15,707 bases of DNA from an uncultured Ideonella sp. (lineage in GTDB: Bacteria > Pseudomonadota > Gammaproteobacteria > Burkholderiales > Burkholderiaceae): contig CAMLGG010000114.1 of the NCBI GenBank assembly GCA_946479475.1, forward strand, positions 1-15,707. Direction: 5' to 3'. Positions within the stretch are counted from its first letter, which is position 1. Each line of letters starts with the position of its first letter. The position numbers were made by a program, and so were the translations under genes. The notes beneath the pieces are model-generated. The model ran no database searches. It saw only the letters and a list, made by a program, of their open reading frames with translations, and had not been told where the DNA came from. Positions 14,853 to 15,707 of this stretch are shown here, in pieces.

Positions 14853-14873
14853 TGCCGCCCGCCCGGGGCGGCA
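14853..14873. repeat. Perfect 8-bp inverted repeat in the prfB upstream region
   Basis: TGCCGCCC (14853-14860) and GGGCGGCA (14866-14873) form a strong stem with a 5-nt loop. It lies in the 188-bp gap between the divergent TPR gene and prfB, about 100 nt before the prfB start. No T-run follows on either strand. A smaller stem (GCGA-AAA-TCGC, 14886-14896) follows. The role is unknown; an operator or a leader structure is possible. Confidence 0.35.
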
Positions 14874-14973
14874 GGCGAAGCTTGAGCGAAAATCGCCGGT
14901 TTGACGCCTGGCACGGATGCCCCGCCCGGGAAGGCACCGCGCAGCGTCCCTCCATCACCCGAGAGAAGACACC

Positions 14974-15707
14974 ATGGACATCGAACGCATCAACGCCATC
15001 GGGACCACGCTCGCCGACCTGACCGAGCGGACCGAAGCCCTACGGGGGTATCTTTGACTACGACCGCAAGGTCCTGCGGCTGAGGGAAGTCAACGCCACC
15101 CTCGAGAACCCCGACATCTGGAACGACCCCAAGCGGGCCCAGGAACTCGGCAAGGAAAAGAAGCAGCTCGACGAGGTCGTCGAGACCATCGACCACCTGA
15201 CGAGTAACCTCTCGGACAACAGCGAGCTGTTCGAGATGAGCCGGGAGGAAGGCGACGAGGCCGGCATGATGGCCATCGAGGCCGACGCCGCTTCCCTGCG
15301 CGACATCGTGGAGAAGCTCGAGTTCCGCCGCATGTTCAGCAACCCGGCCGACCCGAGCAACTGCTTCATCGACATCCAGGCCGGCGCCGGCGGCACCGAG
15401 GCCTGCGACTGGGCCGGCATGCTGCTGCGCCAGTACCTCAAGTACTGCGAGCGCAAGGGCTTCAAGGCCACGCTGGAAGACGAGACGCCCGGCGACGTGG
15501 CGGGCATCAAGAGCGCCACCATCAAGGTCGAGGGCGACTACGCCTACGGCCACCTGCGCAGCGAGACCGGCGTGCACCGCCTGGTGCGCAAGAGCCCGTT
15601 CGACTCGGCCGGCGGCCGCCACACCTCGTTCGCCTCGCTGTTCGTCTACCCGGAGATCGACGACTCGATCGAGATCGACATCAACCCGGCGGACGTGCGG
15701 GTGGACA
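14974..15707 (+). CDS. prfB: Peptide chain release factor 2 (partial, programmed frameshift)
   Basis: RF2 ends translation at UGA and UAA. Codons 1-27 ([10 protein letters not shown]...LRGYL) end at an in-frame TGA (15055-15057). A +1 shift at CTT TGA C resumes reading at 15056 with [22 protein letters not shown], the normal RF2 sequence. The stop-codon-reading tripeptide SPF is at residues 207-209 (KSPFDSAGG). The acidic N-terminal coiled domain and the [16 protein letters not shown] region are present. The window ends just before the expected GGQ motif, so about two thirds of the protein is seen. Low RF2 leads to slow termination at TGA and more frameshifting, so the gene regulates itself. 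The ATG at 14974 is preceded by a purine-rich GAGAGAAG. Confidence 0.97.
15043..15058 (+). promoter_or_regulatory. prfB: prfB +1 ribosomal frameshift site
   Basis: CGGGGGTATCTTTGAC contains the internal Shine-Dalgarno-like GGGGG (15044-15048), the slippery CTT codon (15052-15054), the TGA stop (15055-15057) and the following C. This matches the E. coli site in all but its first base (A there). Confidence 0.95.

Noticed and set aside
14786..14914. N-terminal extension of the minus-strand TPR protein
   Set aside because: The added residues are Arg/Gly/Pro-rich with no repeat pattern, and they run into the hairpin region before prfB.
15055..15057. Nonsense mutation or sequencing error making prfB a pseudogene
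   Set aside because: The TGA sits in the known +1 frameshift context and the shifted frame continues with correct RF2 sequence.

Overview
This window comes from a high-GC Gram-negative bacterium (roughly 70% GC by eye). It is most likely a betaproteobacterium of the order Burkholderiales, near the Rubrivivax/Leptothrix/Methylibium group. I infer this from the codon style, the individual protein families, the VC_2705-type symporter with its DUF4212 partner, and a GC-rich palindromic element that resembles intergenic repeats I recall from that order. No rRNA, tRNA, CRISPR array, transposase or phage gene is visible, so this reads as ordinary chromosome with some lineage-specific inserts.

Left part (1-4172). 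A minus-strand pair, plsY (acyl-phosphate glycerol-3-phosphate acyltransferase) then a RidA-family protein, diverges from a plus-strand hybrid sensor histidine kinase that starts at TTG. The kinase converges on a minus-strand group that reads, in transcription order, tas-like aldo/keto reductase, YbaK-type Cys-tRNA(Pro) deacylase and a cupin protein.

Middle (5886-9169). An AT-rich promoter with a perfect 19-bp palindrome drives three overlapping plus-strand genes: a four-helix DUF2975 membrane protein, a YozG-like XRE/Cro regulator, and an unrecognised single-pass proline-rich protein. Converging on these is a minus-strand AMP-forming acyl-CoA synthetase. Its reading frame is interrupted, without loss of frame, by about 41 residues encoded by a hairpin-rich palindromic element. 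These two items are the most unusual content of the window.

Right part (9252-15707). A secreted TPR protein (plus) and a GNAT acetyltransferase (minus) meet tail to tail on one shared CTAG. An alpha/beta hydrolase (plus) then converges with overlap on a translationally coupled minus-strand operon: TPR protein, DUF4212 small subunit, and a 721-residue sodium:solute symporter with a long polar insert and an EF-hand-like loop. The window ends inside prfB (release factor 2), which carries the classic in-frame TGA and programmed +1 frameshift site.

The genes are packed tightly. No stretch longer than about 200 bp lacks a gene, and all four convergent pairs are separated by 2 bp or overlap, with no room for ordinary terminators.
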